Positions 21,666 through 32,868 of a stretch of 64,000 nucleotides of DNA are shown in pieces; position 1 is the stretch's first letter; every line of letters begins with the position of its first letter. The stretch spans positions 496,001 to 560,000 of the forward strand of contig NHZP01000013.1 in the NCBI GenBank assembly GCA_003313425.1, read 5' to 3'. This stretch comes from Pseudopyrenochaeta lycopersici. Its lineage: Eukaryota; Ascomycota; Dothideomycetes; Pleosporales; Pseudopyrenochaetaceae. The notes under the pieces were generated by a model. It searched no databases. It was not told the DNA's origin and worked only from the letters and a program-made list of their open reading frames with translations. A program made the position numbers and the translations under genes.

Positions 21666-23099
21666 GTTGCGGTCACTGTAAGATGGTGCTCAGAGGATTG
21701 GTGGTTTCTCGTTTGGATACGTGCCGGGAGATGCGACGGAAAGTGGGATGTAAACAAGAGGCCTGTGCGTTGTTTCCCGATATCGAACAGCCCTGCATCA
21801 ATCCCTCCCCAAAAGAAACTGTCGCTTGCAGAAGCAGATGCGATTGGCTGCAAGAGTTTGTGCCGTCATTATCTGAACATACCATCGTAGCCAACTACCT
21901 TCTATCCTGACATCTATCGAGCCTGGTAACCTTGTTCATGTATCTGGTGGTCGGCTTTAGATAGGAGGTGGGGTCTTTAGGCTTCATCGCCTGCGGTGGA
22001 TGTCTCAAGTCGACAAGCAGCATGGACTCGGCTATGTGATTTGATAATATCTGACTACAATTCCAGCCCTACAATTCCATATCGCCATCTTCTCATCCAA
22101 AATACTTCAACAAGTCTATGATAATACTGCCTTCGAGGCATGCCGAAGAAGGTAGCGCCACAAGCACCGCATCATTCATCTCTGTATTGTCTCTGAGGCT
22201 GTAGAGACTACTCTATCACCCAGTGATACAGGTCAGGCTGATGATCCCCCTTCTTCCATCGTGCCTCCTACTCGTACTAGCCAGCACTAAGCGAAAGGTC
22301 TTACCCAAACTATGTTAACCAGATTATTTCGGCCGCGTGCATGTCCTGCAAATAGGATGACATTAATTCGAACATTCCAATGGCAGGCTCCGCATCGACC
22401 ACGCGCAAATCGAACCATCCAGTTACCAAAGAGAATACGCCATTCACGAGACATGCAAAAATCATGGAAAGGAATTAAAGAAAGCTCTGGGAACAGTTCG
22501 GAGATAAGAACGAGTGAGTGGTAATTGCCAGGAATCAGTCGGCAATGCAGTTTTAGTAGCCATGAACTGATCAACCAAGAAAAGGGAAACGCTTATGAAT
22601 TCCGCAGTCCTTTTTATGAGAATACTTTTTGCCACGATATCAATTCTCGAAATTGTCAAATTTGTAAATCCTAGCTTGAGAGGAGACAAAAGTGGAAGGC
22701 GTGCTGGGTTTACAGTCCAACACCTTCTCTCACCTGATCAAGCTCTAACAAAAACGTTAATCCTGGGGAAGCGGAAGTTCCGCGCGCAATCACACCGATA
22801 CAGCATTTGAATTCCGGCCACTGCGTCATCCGGGCTTATTTTGGCTTGGTGTGCGGTGGGGTCACCACCACTATTGCGTCCAACTACAACTACTTTTACC
22901 GAAAGATGGGATCCATCCGCCGAAATGCATTGCCGCGCAGATTGCGGATCTAAGTTGCCTAGGAAGAAACTAATTCTTGGGATTTATATATCATAAAGAA
23001 AGCCCGAGGCGAGCCAGAGCTGGTCTTGACATCTTACCTTCCATATTCTGCGCGGGGTAGCTTCCCAACATCGATCCTTGAGCCGCCACAAAGTTCACA
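21666..23099. other. Intergenic, divergent promoters
   Basis: About 1.4 kb between the divergent Csm1/Pcs1-like gene and the flavoprotein gene. Short frames only. It must contain both promoters; no specific site is identified. Confidence 0.5.
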
Positions 23100-25560
23100 A
23101 TGGCAGACACGAGATCTTCGGAATCGAAATGCGATGTGTCAGCATACCATTCTCCTGTTCTATCCGAGTCTAATGGCTAACAATGTCAAAGGCTCATCGT
23201 GGGAGCGGGACCAGCTGGCATGATGATGGCTGCTTGGATGGCCAGATGCGGCATTAATGCTCGCATCGTTGACAAGCGCGGTACTAAGATCTACTCTGGA
23301 CAGGCCGATGGTCTGCAGATACGTAGTCTAGAGATTTTTGACAGCTTTGGCTTCGCTGATCGAGCGTGGAAGGAAGCGAACCATATGATTGAGGTATGGA
23401 AAGTCGCTCGTTAGAGAACGTATCCTTTCGGAATATTTCTTCTTTGTTAATCGGCGGGAGCTGGAAAGAGTGTTGAATACTTCAAGCTATTTTTTGCGGA
23501 AGGCCTAAGTTTCATTTGACTGACGACCAATAGATGTGCATGTGGGTATGTATTTGCCTCAGACACACCTAACCACCTCTTACGCATCCAGAACCCCGGC
23601 GAAGATGGCATGATTCGCCGCTCAGATCGCGTACCAGATGTTCCAGTCGGCCTCTCTCGCTTTCAGCAGATCGTCTTGCATCAGGGTCGAATCGAACGCT
23701 TCTTTCTTGACCACATTAAGAAGCACTCCCAAAACACGTATGTAATGTACCAGAGAACTTCACAGTGGATGTTATTGAATTGTCTTTCCACCACCTTGTA
23801 AACGCCATGTAGAACTTATAAAGCCTAGTGGAGTACTCTGAGAGCGTTCAAGCCATATGTACGTGGCAGTTGCTAATTTCGCTGTGGTCTTTAGGCTCCG
23901 TGTTGAGCGTGGCGTACTACCTGAATCCCTTCAAATCAGCAACGACTGCAACGACCATTCACCCGATATCTATCCAATTACAGTTCAATTGAGGCATTTA
24001 ACGGAAGAGGAGGCTATGCCAGCACAAAGTAATGGCTCCAATGTCGGTGATGGGCTGTTCAGGAGTAATTTGGCGGAAGATGACACGGACGACTTGATTG
24101 CAAAGAATAGGGACAAGGCAGGCAGTTCCGAGACCGTTATGGCAAAGTATTTGGTAGGCTGCGATGGAGCGCATAGCTGGACTCGAAGACAGCTGGGCTT
24201 TCAACTAGAGGGTGAGCCAACAGACTTCATATGGGGTGTCCTCGATGTCATCCCCATCACTGACTTTCCTGACATCCGGATGCGCTGTGCCGTCCACAGC
24301 GCATCCTCTGGATCCTTGATGGTCATTCCTCGGGAAAAGAAGCTTGTCCGTCTCTACATCCAACTCACGGAGATTAAGCCAGACGCCAGTGGTCGCGCCG
24401 ATCGGTCGAAGATTACTCCTGATACTATCATCAAAGCCGCACAGAAGATCATCGCGCCATATACTTTGACATACGAATACTGCGACTGGTGGACAGCATA
24501 CCAGATTGGTCAACGAGTCGGTACAAATTTCGACTACAAGAGTCGTGTCTTTCTTGCTGGCGATGCGGTACATACACATTCGCCCAAGGCTGGTCAAGGC
24601 ATGAATGTATCCATGCAGGATGCATTCAACCTTGGCTGGAAGCTCGGGCTAGTCGTAAAGGGGGTTGCACAACCTGCGATATTGAAAACATACCAGTCTG
24701 AGAGAAGAAGAATCGCCCAGGATCTTATTGATTTCGATCACAAGTTCTCCCGGTTGTTTTCAGGGCGGCCAGCGAAGGATGTTATGGACGAAGAAGGGGT
24801 AAACATGGAGGAGTTCAAGCAGGCGTTCTTAAAAGGTAGGAATAATTGACAGAGGAACGTAGTGGTATTTTGTGTCACGCGCTGATATTGAGCACCAATT
24901 ATAGGCAATATGTTCGCTTCTGGTCTTTCGGTCGACTATGGAACAAGTATGCTGGTCGGGAAAGCTGGGAGTGCAGTCGATCAAGGCGATGGGACGGATG
25001 TCTCGTCGACGCAATGCAGCAAAGTCGTTGGAAGGCAAGAATTGTCTTCTGGCATCAAGCTAGGCATGCGCTTTCCCAGCTACAAGGTGCTCAACCAAGC
25101 TGATGCGCGGCCGTGGGAGTTTCAGGAGAAATTGAGAAGCGATGGACGGTTCCGAATTGTTGTGTTTGCAGGCAATATTATCAATCCCCAGCAGCGGGCT
25201 CGTCTTGACATGTTTTGTCAACACTTGGCAAGCTCCTCAATCCTGGCGCCACATGTCTACAAGAACATTGAGATGCTTACGCTACACTCGTCCAAGCGCA
25301 CAGATGTTGAGCTGCTACGAGACTTTCCGGACGTTCTGCACCCGTTCGATGCAAAGACTGGGTGGGACTATGATTCAGTGTACGTGGACGATGTGAGCTA
25401 TCACGAGGGATTCGGGGATGCATACACGGGATATGGGGTCGACCGGGAAACGGGATGTGTAGTAGTGACAAGACCAGATCAGTATGTCGGCTACATTGAC
25501 TCGGTCGACGAAGAAGGATTTGTAGGCGTTGAAGCATACTTTCGGGGTATTTTGGTGTAG
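23100..25560 (+). CDS. FAD-dependent phenol-hydroxylase-like monooxygenase
   Basis: Six exons (23100-23137, 23192-23393, 23534-23545, 23592-23737, 23895-24835, 24905-25560) give 664 residues. The third exon is only 12 nt (MCMW). The FAD-binding Rossmann motif GAGPAG lies at about 17-22, the DG motif (VGCDGAHSWTR) near 220, and the GD motif (VFLAGDAVHTHSPKAGQGMN) near 355. The C-terminal 200 residues have the thioredoxin-like dimerisation fold of phenol 2-monooxygenases (FRIVVFAGNI, RPDQYVGYIDSVDEEGFVGV). Enzymes of this family hydroxylate aromatic rings with NADPH and O2. The substrate cannot be told. The first donor reads GTCAGC, a weak site, but it is the only one that joins KCDV to LIVGAGPAG in frame. 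It stands alone, without biosynthetic cluster genes. The nearest same-strand gene is the chitin synthase 400 bp on. Confidence 0.9.
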
Positions 25561-25960
25561 TCGTAGTACGATGTTTCGATGTGGCGACGGCGTCCAATTG
25601 GGTCAAAGCAAGGCAAGGCGACCTCTGTGCGACTTGGTAACTTTGATTAGATGGGATGGTGGTACACCATTTATCGCGCCTGGGATTTGGGTGTTACGGC
25701 CTCAGCCACGCAGGGGTCGTGGCAAGGGTGTTCCTGGCTGGTCAGCGGTCGTTACTGTAGCAACGCCCGGATTCAAACAACGGGATCACGTCGGGCGCTG
25801 TATCGCCAGACAGAGAATCGCAATAGCACCCGTTTCTTGCAAGCCAGCATATCACATTTTGTCCATTCCAGTCGCTACACGGGTGGGACAGGACAGGCTG
25901 ACACGAGATACACGTGCGACTGTCTTTTCGCACCTCACTCACAGCGCCGCTGGTTGCGCA
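25561..25960. other. Spacer upstream of chitin synthase
   Basis: About 400 bp, the 3' flank of the flavoprotein gene and the promoter of the chitin synthase. Frames through it are extensions of the first chitin synthase exon frame and have no motif. Confidence 0.5.
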
Positions 25961-28900
25961 ATGGAGCGGCCCACAACACCGGGCGGCGGCCATTACGGAC
26001 GGCCGCCTGCATACGACGACGAGGACGGCATCTCGCCGCAGCTGCAAGGAGGCTCAACAATGCGCTTGTTGACAAACGTAGACGAGAGCCAGAGCTACAT
26101 GCCGTGAGTATCTCTCTCTCCTTGGTCTCTGTTCTCCTTCCGTCTTCTTCCATACTCATGTCCACCTGCCCGCTACAGAAGGCGCTCGTTTGAGTCGGTT
26201 TCTTCCATGTCAGGCGCAAGAAGCACCGCGGCGGCGCTGGGCGCGAGCATGACGCCGGCCGAGGCGGGCAAGCAGAAGGCGGCCGAAGCGGACATTGTCG
26301 ACTTCTTGCGCGAGGCCGGCGATGCGCTGCACTCGCACATGCCCCGGCGCAAGGCGCTCAACACTGAGTCCCAGTTGGCGCGCGACCCAGGCTTACCGTT
26401 GCATCAACTTCACAGACCACCGACGCCCGTATCGCGCGTATACCACCCTTCGGCGTCGTCGCTGTCGGGCCTCTCCAGGACGCCGTCAGTGCTGGACACA
26501 GCACCCAACATGCCCCCGCCCGCAGAAGACTCGCCCTCATATGTGCCCTACCGCCGCCAGCATTCGCCAGACCGCACCGCTCCCGGGCGGCCATACTCGC
26601 CAACACGCACTTCGGTCGACTACTCGCGGCCCCCGGCGTCAGTCAACTCGTACGAGCCTGCAGACCTGAACGGCAGCCCAAGGCCTGGGACGCCCTCGTC
26701 CAGATATGGCGGCGGTCGGCCAGGCAGCCCCAAGCGGCCACTGCCACCCGCACCACTGTTTGCTGGCGGAGCCCGGCCTTTGTCGCGCGACTCCGAGGCC
26801 ACCATGGACATGACGGACATGACTTCGATCCCTATCGACCCAGACGACCCTTTTACCGACCACATGGACGACGACCGCCCGGACCTGCATTCGCGCGACT
26901 CATACATGAGCGATGACACGTACACAGACGTCTACACGGCCACAGACGAGAAAGCAGAGCACTACGGCCCAGCCCCAGACGGCGCCCAAGCAAGGCGTGG
27001 TGCGCGAAATGCCGTCATGACCAAGAAGGAGGTCCGTCTGATCAACGGCGAGCTCATCCTCGAGTGCAAGATCCCCACCATCTTGTACAGCTTCCTTCCG
27101 CGGCGCGACGACATTGAATTCACGCACATGCGCTACACCGCCGTGACATGCGACCCAGACGACTTTGTCGACCGAGGCTACAAGCTGCGCCAGAACATTG
27201 GCAATGCCCGCGAGACGGAGCTCTTCATCTGCATCACCATGTACAACGAGAACGAAATCGACTTCACCAGAACCATGCACGGCGTCATGCAGAACATCAG
27301 CCACTTTTGCTCGCGCATGAAGTCGCGAACTTGGGGCAAGGACGGATGGCAGAAGATCGTCGTCTGCATCATCGCTGACGGTCGGGGGAAGGTGCATCCT
27401 CGAACGCTAGACGCCATCGCCGCCATGGGATGCTTCCAGGAGGGCATTGCGAAGAACCACGTCAACCAGCGAGAAGTCACAGCCCACGTCTACGAATACA
27501 CCACCCAAGTCTCGTTGGACTCGGACCTGAAGTTCAAAGGCGCTGAGAAGGGTATTGTCCCTTGCCAAATGATCTTTTGCTTGAAAGAGCGCAATCAGAA
27601 GAAGCTGAATTCACATCGATGGTTCTTCAATGCCTTTGGCAGAGCCCTCAATCCCAATGTTTGTATTCTTCTCGACGTCGGGACCAAGCCGGGTCCAAAA
27701 GCACTCTATCATCTCTGGAAGGCATTCGACACCGACTCTTCAGTTGCCGGTGCTGCCGGAGAGATCAAAGCCGGCAAAGGCAAGGCCTGGCTTGGTCTTC
27801 TCAATCCCCTTGTTGCATCGCAGAATTTCGAATACAAAATGTCCAACATTCTTGACAAGCCGCTAGAATCAGTATTCGGCTACATTACAGTGTTGCCAGG
27901 TGCCCTCTCGGCGTATCGATACCACGCGCTGCAAAATGACCACACGGGCCATGGTCCTTTGAGTCAGTACTTCAAGGGAGAGACGCTGCACGGGCAAGAT
28001 GCAGATGTCTTCACTGCAAATATGTACCTGGCTGAGGACCGTATTCTGTGTTGGGAGCTGGTAGCGAAGCGAAGTGAGCAGTGGGTGTTGAAGTATGTCA
28101 AGGCTGCTACCGGTGAGACTGATGTGCCAGGTAAGATCTACCTAATTCTCAATTCTGGTATATCACTAATTGAAATATCGCAGATGCTGTTCCCGAGTTC
28201 ATATCACAACGTCGACGATGGCTCAACGGTGCCTTCTTTGCGGCCGTGTACTCCCTGTTGCACTTCAAGCAGGTCTGGGCAACTGACCACACCATCTGGC
28301 GCAAAATCCTCCTCCATATCGAATTCGTCTATCAGTTTGTGCAACTTCTGTTCACCTTTTTCTCGCTCGCCAATTTCTACCTCACCTTTTACTTCGTGGC
28401 GGGATCTCTGTCAGACCCGGAACTCGACCCATTCGGCCACAACATTGGAAAATACATATTCTACATTTTGAGGTACACTTGCACGCTCCTCATATGTATG
28501 CAGTTTATATTATCGATGGGCAACAGGCCGCAAGGCGCGAAAAAGATGTTCTTCTGGAGCATGGTCATGTACGGCGCCATTATGGCATACACGACATTTG
28601 CTTCCATCTACATTGTCATTGTCCAGCTAAAGGATCCAAAAGCCGAAAAATCAATAGGGAACAATGTCTTCACCAACCTCATCATCTCCATGGCAACAAC
28701 AATTGGGCTCTATTTCCTCATGTCTTTCATGTATCTCGACCCTTGGCACATGTTCACATCGAGCGCACAGTACTTCGCCCTTTTACCAAGCTACATTGCA
28801 ACCCTCCAAGTCTACGCATTCTGCAACACGCATGACATCACCTGGGGTACCAAAGGCGACAATATAGCGAAGACAGATCTTGGAGATGCCAAGGCCAAAA

Positions 28901-29445
28901 CTAAATTTGTCGTTGAACTCGAAATGCCGTCCGAGCAGCTAGATATCGATTCTGGTTACGACGAAGCCTTGCGCAACCTGCGTGATCGTGTTGAAGTTCC
29001 CACGCCCCCAATCTCGGATTCACAGCAACAAGAAGATTATTATCGTGCTGTGCGAACGTACATGGTTGTAGTATGGCTAATCAGCAACGCTATCCTCGCC
29101 ATGGCTGTATCTGAAGCATTTTCCGACCGTAAAGTCACAAACAATTTCTACCTTACTTTCATCCTATGGTCTGTCGCCGGCCTTGCATTTTTCCGCGCCA
29201 TTGGATCGACTACCTTCCTCGTTATCAACTCGATTCATGCAATCATGGAGACGAAGCTGAAGTGGGAGGATAAGATGGAGGATAAGAAAAGCAAAACAGG
29301 TCTGGGGGGTGGGAGAAGGAAGTTTGGTAAATTTGGTGGGGGTTGGGGAGGCGGAGGTGGCAGCTGGTGGTCGGGTAGTGCGATCAGTAGTAAGTTGAGT
29401 AGTATAGCGCCGAGTAGTTGGGGTGGAAGTAGTGTTGGGCGATGA
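25961..29445 (+). CDS. Chitin synthase (class I-III type)
   Basis: Three exons, 25961-26103, 26179-28130 and 28184-29445 (introns 75 and 53 nt), give 1118 residues. Residues 1 to about 325 are disordered and rich in Pro, Ser and Arg. The glycosyltransferase core follows: [56 protein letters not shown], the catalytic-type motif EDR near 667-669 ([14 protein letters not shown]), and QRRRW near 707-711 (product-binding). About seven membrane spans come after it. The C-terminal tail ends in Lys- and Gly-rich low complexity ([14 protein letters not shown]). The enzyme polymerises UDP-GlcNAc into chitin at the plasma membrane or septum. It is longer than the usual 900 or so residues, mostly from the N-terminal part. 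The exact class is not assigned. The start ATG is in exon 1 and the small first exon is needed for an in-frame join ([12 protein letters not shown]). Confidence 0.94.
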
Positions 29446-30338
29446 AGAACAGGGACTTGGTGAGAAACTGAGACAGGAGGATTATGACGATTAATGATAG
29501 CTTTGATTTCTGGCGTCCTGGGGGGCTTTTGGTAGATACCTGAGCTGCGTCTTGAAGACCGGCTCATGTACGACTAGGTAAAACTTGTGTGTAATGATGA
29601 ACAGAGATGGGAATATTTCTATCTACATGTTGCCCCAGACCTAGAGCATTGCTGCTGACATGAAATTGTGATTCGCCAGTCGAATACACTTTCAAGCATG
29701 AGGACAACAGATTCGATGCAGGTGTATAGGGGAGCAGGGTAGATTTATATAAATTGTCACTCAAATGGATGATTTTTGGAAGTACGTGGGTGAATGTGCG
29801 ACACACAGGATTCTCTTAACATGAAGAACCTTACAGGTAGCTATCATGATGATATATGTACGCTGGGCATGGTCGGACATTGGAATAATGAGCAAAGCAA
29901 AGCTTTGTGGGTATGACGAAATGTTCATCAAAACAGTGGTAGCAAAATGACTTGTTGATTGGAGCGGAGTGTCTTCCGCTCAAACGAAGCGAAAACGCTG
30001 GGGAACCCATGCGCAACAACACGCTTACGAATTGAAAACCATTATAGTTACAGGTCCAGAATTGAAAGCTAGCAGGTATGCATAGCTGACGCACCGAAGG
30101 TGTGGTGAGCCTTAGAGCTTTGCCATATGGTAGGGTTGGAGATGGCCAAACTGAACACACGAACCACAGCTGGTTTCATGTTGCGCTTTTCAAACTTGGA
30201 CGACTGTGCCACATTGGCAGACTGGTCAAGAGCTGTCTTTATATGCTCCTCACATTGTGCGATTGGAGCGGCCATAATTTTGGATTCAGTACTGTACGAC
30301 CAACACGGTAACCATTAAGCTAATCTCTGAATTTGAAT
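29446..30338. other. Intergenic, no gene seen
   Basis: About 0.9 kb between the chitin synthase and BTB genes. Short minus-strand frames have no motif. The right part includes the promoter of the BTB gene. Confidence 0.5.
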
Positions 30339-31215
30339 ATGTCGCGACCGTGCTCTATCATCCACGAAGAAAGGTGAGACAAAGATTGATTACACTTTTT
30401 GTCTTCTCGCACCAATGGTCTGACAAACTACAGTGTGTTCGCTGGCAGTATCGTAGCATTAAGGATCGGTGGGGCGGTATGTCCCGTTCATGTGCACTTC
30501 AGGCTCCTTCGGGCACGATCGCCGTATTTTCAACATTTACTCCTGAACTGGAGCGACAATCTGGAGGAGTTAATACATCTCCCAGATGATGATCCCGAAG
30601 ATTTCGATCAGTTCCTCTCTTGGTTGTATACTGATTACATTGATCTTCGGCGGAGGAATGGTGATTGGTTGAACCTATGCAGGCTGTGGGTTATGGCGGA
30701 CAAATATCAAGTACGTAGGGTTCCCTATGGTTACCTGCAAATCTTGCGAGCGTAAGATATTCATGGCTGACCATCGACATCAGGTCCCCGCCCTGCAAAA
30801 CCGTGTTGTTGAGGCATTCGGTTGCCATCTGTACGAGAACAATATGGCCACGATGAACCTCAAAGTCCTAGAATACGTGTACGACAAGACAGGGGCGCAA
30901 TCACTGCTCCGCAGACTTTTTATCCACATTTGTATTTGGTACGGGAATGTTGACGGGTTTGCTGAACTGACAAGCGAAATGCCGCCAGACTTCCATACCG
31001 ACTACGCGTTACAGCGGGCTAAGAAAGTTCGCGAGAGCTTCAGCTCTGAATCGTCGGTTGATGCATGGGACCTTAGCAGGTTTCTGGTTCAAGAAGGTGG
31101 CGTGGGTCTTGCAGAGAAAGCAGCAGAGTATCATGGAGAAGCCCAGCAGCAGATGAAGCCCGGGCAAAGAAGAGACAGTGTGACTGAAGAGAAGAAGAGA
31201 AGAAGAACGCAGTAG
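30339..31215 (+). CDS. BTB/POZ domain protein
   Basis: Three exons, 30339-30373, 30434-30710 and 30784-31215, with introns of 60 and 73 nt, give 247 residues. The first exon (MSRPCSIIHEE) joins in frame to SVFAGSIVALRIGGAVCPVH. The BTB core follows: VHFRLLRARSPYFQHLLLNW, the strand-helix LPDDDPEDFDQFLSWLYTDY and LCRLWVMADKYQVPALQNRV, which are the usual BTB helices. A helical region (CHLYENNMATMNLKVLEYVY) comes next, and the C-terminus is Lys/Arg-rich (KKRRRTQ). BTB domains mediate protein-protein contacts, often as adaptors for Cul3 ubiquitin ligases. No Kelch or other partner domain is present. The gene is convergent with the Rrn11-like gene 159 bp on. Confidence 0.85.
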
Positions 31216-31374
31216 TAGCTGCGAAAGGTCCGAGTTGTTTTGAAAGGGAGCACTTTGGATACATACCGATGAGGCCCATTATTGACTCGACTGATCCATG
31301 GCTGTCTTAACAGAGCGGGGTATAATGCAAAAGCAGAATGCAACGAGTACGCAAAAATATCTGTGCCTAGCCTG

Positions 31375-32559
31375 TTATCGCATGTGACCTGGCAAAGCCT
31401 CGGGCATGTAGTGATCCGGCGCGATGAAGGAGTCGGAGTGATCTTGACGAGGAACGCGCAACTTTTCAAACTGCTGAGCCAATTCTTTGAGTCTGATGTC
31501 GATGCTCGACAAGATTGCAGCTTGTCCTTTGGCACCGTTCGCTGTTGCGCGTTGGATGAAGGTTTGAGCCTGCTGCACCTCGCGATGACAGCTGGTGAGG
31601 CGAGTAAGCTGTTCCGCCGCGGTCACTGTAGCTCCCTCCTCGTGCATAGTCGGATCCATATCCCAGTCTTCTTGGAATGAATCGTTCCAAAGAACCAGAT
31701 TACTAATCCAGAGACCGACGTGGGCTCGGAGTTGTAATAAACTAGCCTCTTTATCGAAAGGCGGCGAGGCAATAAGTCGATCAAGCCGGTCGGCGATTTG
31801 CATGGCTTCATCAAGCTCGTCGACCAGAGCCGTGTCCTCTTCTGGTTGAGCGGCCCTCCGTGCGTGCTTGCTCTTTTCACATGTTTCGAAGATCCAAAGT
31901 GAGAACATGGCGGGATAGAAAGACTTCTCATCGACGGCATTGGGATGTGTTCTCCGGGTTGGGTGCTGCACAATGATGCGTTCATAGTACTCTCTGGCCA
32001 GCTCAAAGCCTTGGTCAGAGAACAGGTCGCTTCCAGGGCTTCGGGATGCATTGAGCTGTGATTCGGCTTGAGGAGTGAGGGGTTGTCGACGAAGCAGTAT
32101 CTCTGCGGCGACCCCCCAGCGTCCATGGTTGCGTGCATCGACAGCGTGTCCACCAGCGACCTGGGTGCGCAGGATGATGCCCCACGCTCGTCCTGCACGC
32201 TCGTAGTCTCGCTCAAGCAGACAACGGTGCATAACAGCGGACATGAGGTCAAGATGCGTTTTCTTTAAGGCGTGAGTTTCTTGGCGCCCGGCGGCATGAG
32301 CAGCATACAGGCGGGAAGGCGACTTGGCCATGTCCTCTTGGGCCTTGGCGGGTGCATGGCGAGATCCAGAGGCTCGCGCAGGCGCGTGAGGAAAGGGCGC
32401 TGGAGGGAGTGGGACCTCGTTGCCGGGCAGTAGGCGTGAACTGGGTAAGGGACCGACATCTTGGTCGTGCGTGGTCTCTTTCTTCTTCCGATACTGGCTC
32501 TGACGCAGCGAAGGCGTGGTTTCCTGTTCGCCGCGGTGCTGGGTGGCAAAGCAGTGCAT
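31375..32559 (-). CDS. RRN11: Probable RNA polymerase I initiation factor Rrn11-like
   Basis: A single exon of 394 residues. The region LDLMSAVMHRCLLERDYERA, then GRAWGIILRT and HGRWGVAAEILLR, resembles fungal Rrn11, a core-factor subunit that helps recruit Pol I to rDNA promoters. A helical repeat-like segment (FELAREYYERIIVQHPTRRT, FYPAMFSLWIFETCEKSKHA) fits its TPR-like middle. The open frame continues far upstream (to 32883) through sequence that looks non-coding and overlaps the divergent gene's 5' region. I therefore place the start at the ATG at 32559 (MHCFATQHRG). Starts further in are possible. The family call rests on memory of motif patterns and is moderate. The nucleolar role is inferred. 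Confidence 0.6.
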   Translation of the reverse strand: MHCFATQHRGEQETTPSLRQSQYRKKKETTHDQDVGPLPSSRLLPGNEVPLPPAPFPHAPARASGSRHAPAKAQEDMAKSPSRLYAAHAAGRQETHALKKTHLDLMSAVMHRCLLERDYERAGRAWGIILRTQVAGGHAVDARNHGRWGVAAEILLRRQPLTPQAESQLNASRSPGSDLFSDQGFELAREYYERIIVQHPTRRTHPNAVDEKSFYPAMFSLWIFETCEKSKHARRAAQPEEDTALVDELDEAMQIADRLDRLIASPPFDKEASLLQLRAHVGLWISNLVLWNDSFQEDWDMDPTMHEEGATVTAAEQLTRLTSCHREVQQAQTFIQRATANGAKGQAAILSSIDIRLKELAQQFEKLRVPRQDHSDSFIAPDHYMPEALPGHMR

Positions 32560-32868
32560 GCTGCCAAGCCAGGTGTGCAAGACACGGCAAGCGCAGGGGA
32601 GGACTGACAGGAGCAGTGGAAAGAGTGGCAAGAGTGGAAAGAGAGGAAAGAGCCATGGAACAGAGCGTGCAAGCGCAGTTGATGATGCGGGCTCGATCGG
32701 GCTAGCGCAGTGACGAATCGGGAAGGCTCGGCTGCGCCATCCATGACCGCCTGCCGCCGCGAACCTCAGCGTGCTGACCAGCTGCCCTTGGAGCTCCACG
32801 TCCACCGTCCCCCTCTCCTCGACTATTCTTCTCGAGGCGCGCCTTCCTCGCCGGACCCCCCTCACAAG
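32560..32868. promoter_or_regulatory. Shared divergent promoter region
   Basis: 309 bp between the proposed starts of the Rrn11-like gene (minus) and the RING gene (plus). Open frames extend from both genes into it. They are likely extensions of the true coding starts, not extra coding. Confidence 0.4.

Noticed and set aside
20959..21681. 240-codon plus-strand frame
   Set aside because: Exactly antisense to the Csm1/Pcs1 first exon; Ser/Ala/Cys-rich from complementary Lys/Arg/Glu codons. A shadow.
23100..25560. Secondary-metabolite gene cluster around the flavoprotein
   Set aside because: No polyketide synthase, peptide synthetase, terpene cyclase, transporter or methyltransferase is nearby. 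Neighbours are housekeeping genes.
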